A DNA stretch of 64,000 bases, taken from positions 1 through 64,000 of the forward strand of contig JBLILN010000010.1 in the NCBI GenBank assembly GCA_047635695.1. The letters are read 5' to 3'. Numbering within the stretch: the first letter of the stretch is position 1; the number at the start of each line of letters is the position of its first letter. The notes beneath the pieces were generated by a model, which saw only the letters and a program-made list of their open reading frames with translations, made no database searches and had not been told where the DNA came from. A program made the position numbers and the translations under genes. Source of the stretch: UBA2136 sp047635695 (GTDB lineage: Bacteria > Pseudomonadota > Alphaproteobacteria > UBA2136). Shown in pieces: positions 50,932 through 59,517 of this stretch.

Positions 50932-53439
50932 ATGACTGATTCAGCGAAAACGACGAAAAAAGGGACATTAAGTCTCGGTGGTACACTTAGTTTAGGTGGT
51001 GCCTCTAAAACACCGGCTGCATCTAAGGGTGTATCTGTTGAAGTGAAACGTCGCCGTTTTGCAGCGCCTACACCAGCAGCACCTGCTGAAGAAGTAAAGC
51101 CTGAAACAGAAATGGGCCAACGCCTTAAAGCGCTTGAAAATGCACAGAAAAATGCTGCTGCAGAAGAAGAAAAGCGCCTAAATGACCGTAAACAAGCGGG
51201 TAGCCTACAAGAAATGAAGGTTCAAAAAGAAGAAGAGCTTCAGAAAAAAGAAGATGATCTAAAAGCGATCGAAAACGCGAAAAAAGATCTTGCAGTGGCA
51301 CAAACTGCTGAAGCTGATAAAGCGCAAGAAGCTGAACTTGAAAAGCAAAAACTTGCTGAACAGCAAGCCGCTGGTACAACTCTCGAGCAAAAAGGTGCAA
51401 ACAAGCGTTTCTCTGCCGATGAATTTACAGCGAAGAAAAAAAGTGCAAGCAAGCCTGGTACAACAGCGGGCCCTGCTAAAAAACGTGGTGGCCGTAACGC
51501 TTATAAAGATAATATTTCAGCACGTGCACGCACAATGTCTAATTCTCGCCGCCGTGGTTACGGTAAGGCCGCTGAAAGCACACAAGACAAAGTACTACGT
51601 GAAGTTATTATTTCTGACATTATTACAGTACAAGAACTTGCAAACCGCATGACTGAAAAAGTATCTGATGTTGTTAAGAAATTGATGATGATGGGTCAAA
51701 TGGTGACACAGAATCAATCTATCGACCAAGAAACAGCCGCACTGATTGCTGAAGAATTTGGCCATACATACAAGCTTGTGAGCGACAACGCGCTTGAAGA
51801 AAGCCTTGTTGGTGACGAAGATGCAAAAACTGAACTACAAGAACGCCCACCAGTTGTGACTGTTATGGGTCACGTTGACCACGGTAAAACATCATTGCTT
51901 GATGCTTTACGTAAAACACATGTGGCAGACGGTGAAGCCGGCGGTATTACACAGCACATTGGTGCTTACCAAATTAAAACAGAATCAGGACGTATGATTA
52001 CTTTCCTTGATACACCAGGTCACGAGGCGTTTACGTCTATGCGTGCACGTGGTGCATCTGTAACGGATATTGTTATTCTTATTGTTGCTGCTGATGATGG
52101 TATAATGCCGCAAACAATTGAAGCGATTCGTCATGCTAAAGCAGCTGAAGTGCCAATTATTGTTGCGATTAACAAATGTGATAAGCCTGCGGCTGATCCT
52201 GCAAAAGTTAAGCAAGAACTTCTAAGTCATGAGCTTATCCCTGAAGACTTTGGTGGTGATATCGTTTGTGTAGAAATTTCTGCAAAAGCGGGTACAGGCT
52301 TAGAAACACTTGAAGAAATGATTCTACTACAAGCAGACGTACTTGAACTTAAAGCGAACCCAGAACGCCGTGGCGATGGTGTGGTTGTTGAATCTCGCCT
52401 TGATAAAGGTCGTGGTCCGATTGCTTCTGTCATTGTTTCACGCGGGACCATTAAAGTAGGTGACGTTTTCGTCGCTGGCTCTGTTTGGGGACGTGTACGT
52501 GCCATGATGGACGACAAAGGTAACCGTTTAATGGAGGCTGGCCCTGCAACACCTGTTGAAATACAAGGTTTGCAAAGCGTTTGTGACGCGGGTGATACTT
52601 TCCAAGTGGCTATATCAGACAAGCGTGCCAGAGAAGTTGCAGCTTTCCGTTCTCAGAAAAAACGTGAAAAAGTGGCGATGGCTCATGCGAAAACATCACT
52701 CGATTCTATCTTTAGTAAAATTGCTGAAGGTGAAGTTGTTAAGCTTTCTGTTGTTGTTAAAGGTGACGTACAGGGTTCTGTTGAAGCGATTACAGATTCC
52801 TTAAGCAAACTGGCAACGGAAGAAGTTAAAGTACAGGTTATCCACAGTGCTGTGGGTGTGATTACGGAAAACGATGTGAACTTGGCATCAGCTTCTGATG
52901 CGTTGATCCTTGGTTTCAATGTGCGTGCCAACGCTCAAGCCCGTACAGCGGCTGAGCAAGCAGGTATTGAAGTGCGTTACTATAGCGTGATTTACAGCCT
53001 TGTCGATGACGTGAGAGCGGCGCTGACAGGTCTTCTATCTCCAGACTTTGAAGAGAAAATCACAGGCCGTGCCGATATTCGCCAAGTGATGCTTATCAAC
53101 AAGACGAAGATCTTTGGTGGTTATGTAACTGAAGGTAAACTTGTACGTAATGGCAAAATTCGCTTGCTACGTGAAGGCGTTGTTTACCATGAAGGTGAAC
53201 TTGATAGCTTGCGTCGCTTCAAAGACGACGTTAAAGAAGTGGCTGAGAAGTACGAATGTGGTTTAACATTCTCAGGTGGCTTTGACCAAGTTGAAGAAGG
53301 CGATGAGATCGAAACATACGAAATTATCGAGATCAAACGTACGCTAGAAGATGTTAAAAAAGCTGAAAAAGAAAAGGCTCGTCTCGCTAAAATTGCAGCA
53401 GAAGAAGCTGAATTAGAAGCGGCGATGGAAAACGAATAA
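50932..53439 (+). CDS. infB: Translation initiation factor IF-2
   Basis: The 835-residue GTPase places initiator tRNA on the ribosome. The N terminus has the repeated KGTLSLGGTLSLGG, then a long charged helical region and an IF2_N domain near 215. The G domain has GHVDHGKTSLLD near 315, DTPGHEAF and NKCDKP. Domains II to IV follow to the C terminus. The stop codon starts a 9-bp hairpin with a GAAA loop, and a GGCGCT/AGCGCC terminator follows. The usual next gene, rbfA, is 790 bases away with its own promoter. Confidence 0.97.
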   Translation: MTDSAKTTKKGTLSLGGTLSLGGASKTPAASKGVSVEVKRRRFAAPTPAAPAEEVKPETEMGQRLKALENAQKNAAAEEEKRLNDRKQAGSLQEMKVQKEEELQKKEDDLKAIENAKKDLAVAQTAEADKAQEAELEKQKLAEQQAAGTTLEQKGANKRFSADEFTAKKKSASKPGTTAGPAKKRGGRNAYKDNISARARTMSNSRRRGYGKAAESTQDKVLREVIISDIITVQELANRMTEKVSDVVKKLMMMGQMVTQNQSIDQETAALIAEEFGHTYKLVSDNALEESLVGDEDAKTELQERPPVVTVMGHVDHGKTSLLDALRKTHVADGEAGGITQHIGAYQIKTESGRMITFLDTPGHEAFTSMRARGASVTDIVILIVAADDGIMPQTIEAIRHAKAAEVPIIVAINKCDKPAADPAKVKQELLSHELIPEDFGGDIVCVEISAKAGTGLETLEEMILLQADVLELKANPERRGDGVVVESRLDKGRGPIASVIVSRGTIKVGDVFVAGSVWGRVRAMMDDKGNRLMEAGPATPVEIQGLQSVCDAGDTFQVAISDKRAREVAAFRSQKKREKVAMAHAKTSLDSIFSKIAEGEVVKLSVVVKGDVQGSVEAITDSLSKLATEEVKVQVIHSAVGVITENDVNLASASDALILGFNVRANAQARTAAEQAGIEVRYYSVIYSLVDDVRAALTGLLSPDFEEKITGRADIRQVMLINKTKIFGGYVTEGKLVRNGKIRLLREGVVYHEGELDSLRRFKDDVKEVAEKYECGLTFSGGFDQVEEGDEIETYEIIEIKRTLEDVKKAEKEKARLAKIAAEEAELEAAMENE

Positions 53440-53458
53440 ATTTACGAAAGTAAATTTA
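53437..53458 (+). other. Hairpin beginning at the infB stop codon
   Basis: TAAATTTAC pairs with GTAAATTTA around a GAAA tetraloop. The first three bases are the infB stop codon. Confidence 0.6.
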
Positions 53459-53460
53459 AA

Positions 53461-53490
53461 AACAGGCGCTCTTGTAGCGCCTGTTTTTGT
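53461..53490 (+). terminator. Intrinsic terminator of the rimP-infB operon (GGCGCT/AGCGCC type)
   Basis: GGCGCT-CTTGT-AGCGCC followed by a T-rich tract, identical in stem and loop to those after obgE and pnp. Confidence 0.85.
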
Positions 53491-53641
53491 TTCAGCTAAA
53501 TATATTAAAAAAAACGGTCTCCACGAAATAGTTTCATGGGTGTTTTATTTGTTAAGGGCTAGAAAAGGTGTTTTTAAGTGCTTATTTATATAGATAAGGC
53601 AGGTGAAATGTTTTCACCGCAATATCTGGAGCGCGAGCTTT

Positions 53642-54072
53642 ATGAAACTTTTAAAAAATATAGCATTATTTGTTATTACATCGCTTGTTGTTTTTTCTGC
53701 AAGGGCAACTGACTATTCAAACTTTACAACGGAAGACTTTGTTCGTGAAATTCATTATGAACAATGTTCAGTGATTAACCTACGCGCATTCATTTTGAGC
53801 GCGCTGATGTAGATACGTTTTTAGATGAAAATGTGTCACAGGAAACGGGTAATACTTACCGTTCGGCTTTAAATAACCATCGTGATGAAAAAGGGCAGGA
53901 TCATTTTTCTTTTGATACGGTTTTTTTAGACATGCTGTCTGACATAAACCATATGTGTCGCGTGAATAATAACTCTGCTTTTTTTCAAAAAATAGCGGCT
54001 TTTGAATTAACTAAAGAAAAATTTAAGGCAGATGTTGAGGCAGATGTTGAGGCTTATGTGAATGGCGCATGA
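53642..54072 (+). pseudogene. Secreted two-cysteine protein, fourth member, frameshifted
   Basis: The start at 53642 has GGAG upstream and a signal peptide (MKLLKNIALFVITSLVVFSARA). The first cysteine is in YEQCSVIN. The frame stops at 53810-53812, but the minus-one frame is open from 53779 to 54072. It continues with HFERADVDTFLDENVSQETG and the second cysteine in NHMCRVNN. The joined product spaces its cysteines by about 63 residues, like the tandem family at 40.4-42.2 kb. A one-base deletion, a sequencing error or recoding could explain the break. It interrupts the infB-rbfA junction. Confidence 0.6.
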
Positions 54073-54089
54073 TTTATCCCTCCCTCTCG

Positions 54090-54121
54090 AAAAAAAAAGA
54101 CACCTTTCGGGGTGTTTTTTT
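54090..54121 (+). terminator. Intrinsic terminator
   Basis: ACACC and GGTGT arms around TTTCGG, between A8 and T8 tracts. It separates the pseudogene from rbfA. Confidence 0.8.
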
Positions 54122-54163
54122 TATGTCATTTTTATAAAAATAACAATAAACGTACGAAATGGC

Positions 54164-54192
54164 TTGAAATGTGCATACAATCTATATATAAG
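54164..54192 (+). promoter_or_regulatory. Sigma-70 promoter candidate for rbfA
   Basis: TTGAAA and TATAAG with a 17-base spacer, 35 bases before the rbfA start. It would restore expression downstream of the terminator at 54090. Confidence 0.6.
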
Positions 54193-54227
54193 TAACTATT
54201 AATTGAATTATTGTGGGAGTTTTTAAG

Positions 54228-54599
54228 ATGAAACAAATGTCGATGCGCCAAAAAAGAGTAGCTGAACAGCTACGTGAAGCTTTAGCACAGTCTATTGCAC
54301 GCGGAGGCTTTAAAAGCCCGTTGATAGATAGCCTTATTAACATTCCTTATGTATGGATAAGCCCTGACCTGCGTAATGCACGTGTTTACTTCACAACATT
54401 GCAAGACCTGACAGACCAAGCAACAAAAGAAGTTTCAAAGGCCTTAAACGCCGAAGCTTTCCGTTTCCAGCAAGATATTGCTTCCTTTGCACGCAAAAAC
54501 ACACCGAAAATTAAGTTTTATGCCGACGTTGAAGGTGAGCGCACAAATAAAATTGAAGAAATCTTCTCTGCTATTACCACGACAGAGGCACGTATTTAA
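54228..54599 (+). CDS. rbfA: Ribosome-binding factor A
   Basis: The protein is 123 residues from the ATG at 54228, with GGGAG upstream; a GTG at 54213 would overlap that site. The KH-type fold is marked by RQKRVAEQLREALAQSI at the N terminus, SPDLRNARVYFTTL near residue 45 and RKNTPKIKFYADVEGERTNKIEEI at the end. It is a 30S maturation and cold-shock factor. Its stop overlaps the next ATG (TAATG). Confidence 0.93.
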   Translation: MKQMSMRQKRVAEQLREALAQSIARGGFKSPLIDSLINIPYVWISPDLRNARVYFTTLQDLTDQATKEVSKALNAEAFRFQQDIASFARKNTPKIKFYADVEGERTNKIEEIFSAITTTEARI

Positions 54600-54910
54600 T
54601 GCCCTTTATCTTGGCCGTCTTTATGCTTTTTTCTTTGCCAGCTTTGGCCGAAAAGCCTATATGTGATGCCGAAAATTTAAGTTACAAAGGCGAATGGAAA
54701 GAATGCCAGGTGGATAGCGATTGCATCGAAGCCGTTGGTACTTGTGGCTTTGCTGCGACGGTGAACAGCCTTTATTTAGAAGAGGCTTCTTGCTATTTTT
54801 CAAATAGCACAAAAAAACAACCAAAATGTATTCAAATGGTACAACCGCCAGTGAAAGCTGTGACATGCGACAGTGAAATTAAAACATGCACACTTATCTT
54901 TGATAAATAA
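54599..54910 (+). CDS. Small secreted cysteine-rich protein
   Basis: The 103-residue protein has a signal peptide (MPFILAVFMLFSLPALA). It has eight cysteines in the mature part, including CQVDSDCIEAVGTCGF and a C-terminal CDSEIKTC. This C-x5-C-x6-C layout is like small disulfide-rich periplasmic proteins seen in many proteobacteria, but I cannot name the family. It is translationally coupled to rbfA through TAATG and upstream of an MFS gene. It breaks the usual rbfA-truB adjacency. Confidence 0.68.
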   Translation: MPFILAVFMLFSLPALAEKPICDAENLSYKGEWKECQVDSDCIEAVGTCGFAATVNSLYLEEASCYFSNSTKKQPKCIQMVQPPVKAVTCDSEIKTCTLIFDK

Positions 54911-54930
54911 AGTACGTATAAAGGCTTTAC

Positions 54931-56133
54931 ATGCATTCCTATTTATCTGAAAAAAACTTCCTTTATCTCTATCTTTATAAAATGTTTTATAGAGGCTCGA
55001 CAGCACCTGTTCATATATTTACAGGTACGGGCTTGGTGGTTATGGGTGCGTCAATTACATCGGTTATATTCTTTTATGCTTTAACGATATTAACTTTAGG
55101 GCTTATGTCCCCTGTCGGTGTTTTTGTCATGAACCACTATAGCGTAAAAATAGCAGCTATGAGTTCTGTGATGTTCAGGTTTTTGTTCTTTGTATGCTTG
55201 TTATTGGTTGAGCGTGGACAGCATGACTTATTGTGGCTGGGCGCTTTTTTTTACGGCTGTTCCTACGGCATATTCCCCATGAAAGATATTATGGAGGCGA
55301 TTTATATTAAGGGCAATGCCCATCGTGGTAAGCAAATGACCATGGCTATGGTGCTTGCAGGCATTATGGTTTCGATCACAGTGGCCTTGTCGGGTTATTT
55401 TTTATCTATTTATGGCTTTATAGCACTTATTGCCATTTCTTTATTTTTACAGTCCTGCTCTATTGTGGTTCTACTTAAAATGAAGGGGGAACCCCTTTGT
55501 ATTGAAAATTATAAAATAAGTGACGGTTATTCTGTTGCCATTAAAGAGAGACCATTAAAGGGCATTTACCCTATGGTATGGGCTCAGCAAATGGTTTTTA
55601 CAGTTAGCATTGTCATGCTGCCGCTTTATATGTTCCATGTGATCGGTGATATGAGGGTCTTTGCCTTTGTTGCCGCAAGTGCGGCACTATTAGAAGTTTT
55701 TGTGACACTTGTTTTTGGACGGTTTATCGACAAAAGTGTGACAGGTGGGGCGCAGCGTCAAGGTGCGCTTATGACGGTGATCAGTGCTGTTATTTTGACC
55801 TTGTTTGTTAAAACACCTTTAACGGCGTTGCTTGCAGACAGCTTTAATAAAATGACCATGAATATGTTGGTTGTTTCGACGAATACATCTATTCATAAAT
55901 TATTGAGATCAAAAGATAAAGGGCACTTGCTTTTGTATAGTGCTGTTTGGCAAATGACTTATTCTTTTTTTGAAGTTTTTTCTTTATTAGGTTTGGCGCT
56001 TGTCTATCATTACTTTGGCCTGACTGTTTTTACAGTTAGCTTTGCAATGTTGGCTTTTGGTGGCTTTTTCAATTACTATAATTTCTCTGAAAACAAAGAA
56101 AAACAAAGGAAGATGTTACTAGATGGCGCGTAA
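54931..56133 (+). CDS. MFS-like transporter
   Basis: The 400-residue protein has about eleven or twelve hydrophobic helices in two halves with a central polar loop near 185-205. The motif-A region is poorly conserved (FGRFIDKSV near 268 is the nearest match). Substrate unknown. Its last 11 bases overlap truB, so it is in the same transcript as rbfA and truB. It is an accessory insertion in this otherwise conserved translation operon. Confidence 0.7.
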   Translation: MHSYLSEKNFLYLYLYKMFYRGSTAPVHIFTGTGLVVMGASITSVIFFYALTILTLGLMSPVGVFVMNHYSVKIAAMSSVMFRFLFFVCLLLVERGQHDLLWLGAFFYGCSYGIFPMKDIMEAIYIKGNAHRGKQMTMAMVLAGIMVSITVALSGYFLSIYGFIALIAISLFLQSCSIVVLLKMKGEPLCIENYKISDGYSVAIKERPLKGIYPMVWAQQMVFTVSIVMLPLYMFHVIGDMRVFAFVAASAALLEVFVTLVFGRFIDKSVTGGAQRQGALMTVISAVILTLFVKTPLTALLADSFNKMTMNMLVVSTNTSIHKLLRSKDKGHLLLYSAVWQMTYSFFEVFSLLGLALVYHYFGLTVFTVSFAMLAFGGFFNYYNFSENKEKQRKMLLDGA

Positions 56134-57067
56134 AAAAGGGAACCATGTACACGGTTTTATCAATTTTTATAAACCTGTGGGTATGTCGTCGAATCAGGCG
56201 GTGGGTTTTGTGCGTCATATTTTTGATGCTAAAAAAGCAGGCCATGGCGGCACGCTTGACCCTTTAGCCGAAGGTATATTACCCATTGCTTTGGGTGAGG
56301 CGACTAAAATGCTTTCGTACATGCTGACGGAAGATAAGTATTATCAATTTGAAATGACCTTTGGTACAGAAACAGAGACAGACGATGCTGAAGGTGCGCC
56401 TGTCCACACATCAGACCTGCGCCCCACAGAAAAGGCGTTAAGGGCGGTTATGGATAGCTTCCTTGGTGAGATTACACAAACACCGCCTGTTTACAGCGCC
56501 CTTAAAATTGACGGCAAGCGTGCTTGTGACCGTGTGCGTGCAGGGGAAGAGGTGGTGCTCGCCTCAAGGCAGGTAACCATACACAGTATAAATTTGGATG
56601 AATTTGACGCAAATAAAGCGACGCTTAGTGTGCATGTTTCAAAGGGCACCTATATTCGCTCCCTCACGAAGGATATTGGCCGTCAATTGGGGTGCTATGC
56701 TTATGTAACACGCCTTATCCGCACAGAAGTGCCGCCGTTTAAGCTAAATGACGCTATTACGAAAGAAATGCTTGATTTATGTGCAGAAATAGGGCAAAGT
56801 CCCGCTACGCATTTATTGGATGTTGACCACATACTGGCCGATATCCCGGTATATACCGCATCTGATAATGAAGTGCAGACCTTACTAACGGGCATATCTA
56901 TTGATATTAAACGTGAAAAGCTTGAAGGGCAACATAAAGCCAACAAGCCAGTTCGGGTGAAAACAGAGAAGGGGAGTATGATTTCTCTGGCAGAATTTGA
57001 CGGTCAAACGTTAAAGCCAAAGAAAAACTTTCCACTATTAAATGATATCGTAAACAAGGAAATATAA
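56123..57067 (+). CDS. truB: tRNA pseudouridine(55) synthase
   Basis: The 314-residue enzyme makes pseudouridine 55 in the T loop of tRNAs. The catalytic aspartate is in GHGGTLDPLAEGILPIALGEATK near residue 45. KPVGMSSNQAV at the N terminus and SKGTYIRSLTKDIG near 175 are the other signatures. It starts inside the MFS gene and ends 3 bases before rpsO. Confidence 0.95.
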   Translation: MARKKGNHVHGFINFYKPVGMSSNQAVGFVRHIFDAKKAGHGGTLDPLAEGILPIALGEATKMLSYMLTEDKYYQFEMTFGTETETDDAEGAPVHTSDLRPTEKALRAVMDSFLGEITQTPPVYSALKIDGKRACDRVRAGEEVVLASRQVTIHSINLDEFDANKATLSVHVSKGTYIRSLTKDIGRQLGCYAYVTRLIRTEVPPFKLNDAITKEMLDLCAEIGQSPATHLLDVDHILADIPVYTASDNEVQTLLTGISIDIKREKLEGQHKANKPVRVKTEKGSMISLAEFDGQTLKPKKNFPLLNDIVNKEI

Positions 57068-57070
57068 AAT

Positions 57071-57340
57071 ATGTCTATTACAGCTGAGAAAAAAGCAGAG
57101 CTTATCAAAAAATTCGCACGTTGCGAAAATGACGTTGGTTCTCCAGAAGTACAAGTTGCAGTTCTTTCAGAACGCATCAAAAACCTAACTGAACACTTTA
57201 AAACACACAAGCAAGACAACCACTCACGTCGTGGCCTTATTGCTATGGTGAACAACCGTCGTAAGCTACTTAGCTACGTTAAAGGTAAAGAAGTTTCACG
57301 TTACACTTCACTTATTAAAGAACTTGGTTTACGTAAGTAA
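57071..57340 (+). CDS. rpsO: 30S ribosomal protein S15
   Basis: The 89-residue protein binds 16S rRNA helix junctions early in 30S assembly. ENDVGSPEVQVAVLSERIKNLTEHF and DNHSRRGLIAMVNNRRKLLSYVK are diagnostic. It is followed by two terminators in series. pnp, its usual partner, is 2.5 kb further on, beyond two leftward genes. Confidence 0.97.
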   Translation: MSITAEKKAELIKKFARCENDVGSPEVQVAVLSERIKNLTEHFKTHKQDNHSRRGLIAMVNNRRKLLSYVKGKEVSRYTSLIKELGLRK

Positions 57341-57348
57341 CACCTCGC

Positions 57349-57378
57349 CAGAAGCTATTGACGCTTCGGCAAGTTTTT
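57349..57378 (+). terminator. Intrinsic terminator 1 of rpsO
   Basis: GCC-GAAGC and GCTTC-GGC arms with one bulged A, followed by AAGTTTTT. Confidence 0.7.
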
Positions 57379-57384
57379 GAGTTT

Positions 57385-57413
57385 AAAAAAGGCACCTTAG
57401 GGTGCCTTTTTTA
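57385..57413 (+). terminator. Intrinsic terminator 2 of rpsO
   Basis: AAAAGGCACC and GGTGCCTTTT arms with a T run, immediately after the first terminator. Confidence 0.85.
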
Positions 57414-57429
57414 TTTGTACGCATGTTAG

Positions 57430-57497
57430 CTACATTTGTAGCCTTTTAATCTAGAAATAAAAATATGCCCATCTAAGTTACCTATTTTACGGTACAC
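57430..57497. repeat. Two-hairpin intergenic element, copy 2
   Basis: GCTAC-ATTT-GTAGC begins it. The right part runs AAATATGCCC, ATCTAAGT and the TACC/GGTA hairpin around TATTTTAC. The right 33 bases match copy 1 at 27.0 kb in 26 positions without a gap. Confidence 0.55.
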
Positions 57498-57508
57498 CTT
57501 GGGTTTTT

Positions 57509-58453
57509 TTATATTTGGTTGGCGCTGTAGGCGTCTATCATACGCTGTGCGTCTATCATCACTTTAGATGATGAACTGTATGAATTACGAGTGTTAGAGG
57601 ACGAGAAGATGTCGTCAATATTGGATTTTTTACCGTTGATAATTTGAATAAAACTTAAAGATGTTTGTTGCGTCATTTGGCGTAGCTTTTCTGAAACGCC
57701 AAGTGAGCTATTTTTTTCGAGGATACCATCAAGCTCTTTTAAAAGGGCGTTGACGTTATTTTCATCAGTAGTTGTCATGTTTTTGGCTGGTGTAAGGTTG
57801 GCATGTGCATTTAAGACGGTGTCTATTTGTACGCTGATGTCACTGGCGGCCTGAAGTTCACGATCGCTCAGGTTATTATCTTCAATACCCTTTGTTGTGG
57901 CGGCAAGCGTGATAAAGAGGTTTGTAACTTCTTTTAATTTGCTGTTATCTAGCCCTTGTAGGCTATGTGATGCATACTTATCTCCTGATGTTAGTATATT
58001 ATCAAGTTCTAATATAATTGTGTCAATGGGGGTTTGGTCTTCACTTAAAATGTCGTCGGCGCTTAAAAGTTGATCGAGCTCTGTAAATAAGGCATCCGCT
58101 TGTGGCCTGGTGATTTCACCGAGGAATAAGTAACTTTCAGACGTTTGCGCAAGGTTATAGCCATGCAATTTATCAAGTTCGCCTGCAATTTCGCTAATAC
58201 GGCTTTTGTCAGTCGCGGAAAAGTTCATTTCACCGAGCTGGTTTTCGATATAACGCAATTCTTCTGTGAGGGCGTCAATTTTTTCGAGTGTGCTTTTGGC
58301 TTCGGGCGAAATAGAAACACGCACGCTTTCACCATCAGTATTTTCAACAATTGTTGCACTGCTGGCAGAAACGTCTTTACCGTTTAAACGGTCATATAAA
58401 TGGCTCGATGTGCCATTGTTGAGTATGCCATAGCCTTCAATTGTGCTGCTCAT
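57509..58453 (-). CDS. Hypothetical helical protein
   Basis: The 314-residue protein is acidic and mainly helical, with no signal peptide or membrane segment. VRVSISPEAKSTLEKIDALTEELRYIENQLGEM near residue 45 looks like a coiled coil. Similar motifs (LLKELDGILEKN, IILELDNILTSG, LFTELDQLLSAD) recur three times, suggesting an internal repeat of about 80 residues. The C terminus is serine-rich. I do not recognise the family. A good AAGG site precedes the start. Confidence 0.6.
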   Translation of the reverse strand: MSSTIEGYGILNNGTSSHLYDRLNGKDVSASSATIVENTDGESVRVSISPEAKSTLEKIDALTEELRYIENQLGEMNFSATDKSRISEIAGELDKLHGYNLAQTSESYLFLGEITRPQADALFTELDQLLSADDILSEDQTPIDTIILELDNILTSGDKYASHSLQGLDNSKLKEVTNLFITLAATTKGIEDNNLSDRELQAASDISVQIDTVLNAHANLTPAKNMTTTDENNVNALLKELDGILEKNSSLGVSEKLRQMTQQTSLSFIQIINGKKSNIDDIFSSSNTRNSYSSSSKVMIDAQRMIDAYSANQI

Positions 58454-58533
58454 ATACTTTTTCCTTTGTTTGAACCTTGTTATATATAAGCAATATTTAG
58501 GCCAAAAGACATGCAGGGTATGGTTAAATAAAA

Positions 58534-58560
58534 AAAGAACCCCAAAAAGGAGTTCTTTAT
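58534..58560 (-). terminator. Intrinsic terminator
   Basis: AAAGAAC and GTTCTTT arms with CC/GG inside. The T tract is on the minus strand, just past the gene at 58579. Confidence 0.72.
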
Positions 58561-58578
58561 AGTTTTCGAGGGGGTGGG

Positions 58579-59517
58579 TTAATGGTTCATAAGGTATCTA
58601 AAGCCAGTTAAGCCAGTCCATTTAGGGTTGCTTGCGTACATATTACGTGCGCCTGCGCCGCCTAAAATATCGAATCGAGACTCGATAGCTGGTGGAATAT
58701 GACATTCCTGATCTTCGAATACAGAACCACATTCTTGACGTGTGTAGAATTCAGGATCATCATTATATAAATGAATATCCCCGTCTTCGTCACCACAAGC
58801 TGACTGTAAAAACTCAGGGCTAGACGTACTAATGTAATGTCCAGCATCTGCGTCGTCTTGATAATTATCCTCAGCGAAACTTCCGGCTTCCATTTCTGTA
58901 TTAACAGACTTCTTAGCAATTATTGCCTGATAGTCAGTCCATTCTTTATCTTCATCAATATATTCAGATAACATTTGTGCGTCATTTGTAGCAAGTCGTT
59001 GCTCTAGAGTATCCTCACCAGCATCAGCTGATAAACTTGCAATAAGTTTATCAATAATACTGTCGTTGTTTAAAACGGCAATATCACCAACAGAATCGTC
59101 AGCTTCATCACATAACATATCATGATCTTCTAAATAATATAGATGATCTTGATGTTCTTGGCTGTCATGTGAACGTAAAGTTCCATTACTAAACCCAGTA
59201 ATGGGGTTTAAGTAATCTTCCATACCTTCAGCAATAGAAGGTTTTCGGTTTTCTGTTGCCTTTAGCTTGGTTAAACTGATATCCCATTCGTCACGGTGAA
59301 ACCATTGTACGCTTTTCTTTTGTTCGCCACGCCCAGTAGGGTGCTTTGAACGACTGCGCTTGATAGCTGCCGCAGAAAATTTCTGAGGAAAAGCAATAAA
59401 AGATTCTATCGCTAACGTATCAAGTTCGGACATTTCAGCAAATACAGCGTCATCAAAGTCTATAGAAGTAACTTGTTCATCTGTTATTTTAATAAATGTT
59501 GAGGTATTTAAAGTCAT
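58579..59517 (-). CDS. Hypothetical acidic protein
   Basis: The 312-residue protein is strongly acidic with many Asp-Glu clusters and no hydrophobic segment. A basic patch (AIKRSRSKHPTGRGEQKKS) lies near residue 52, and four cysteines are scattered through the rest. No domain is recognisable. Low-complexity acidity suggests a largely disordered, cytoplasmic protein. It has its own terminator and a 357-base upstream region shared divergently with pnp. Confidence 0.55.
   Translation of the reverse strand: MTLNTSTFIKITDEQVTSIDFDDAVFAEMSELDTLAIESFIAFPQKFSAAAIKRSRSKHPTGRGEQKKSVQWFHRDEWDISLTKLKATENRKPSIAEGMEDYLNPITGFSNGTLRSHDSQEHQDHLYYLEDHDMLCDEADDSVGDIAVLNNDSIIDKLIASLSADAGEDTLEQRLATNDAQMLSEYIDEDKEWTDYQAIIAKKSVNTEMEAGSFAEDNYQDDADAGHYISTSSPEFLQSACGDEDGDIHLYNDDPEFYTRQECGSVFEDQECHIPPAIESRFDILGGAGARNMYASNPKWTGLTGFRYLMNH

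Noticed and set aside
53779..53812. Programmed frameshift in the secreted-protein pseudogene
   Set aside because: There is no slippery heptamer or downstream stimulatory structure at the switch; a simple one-base loss explains it better.
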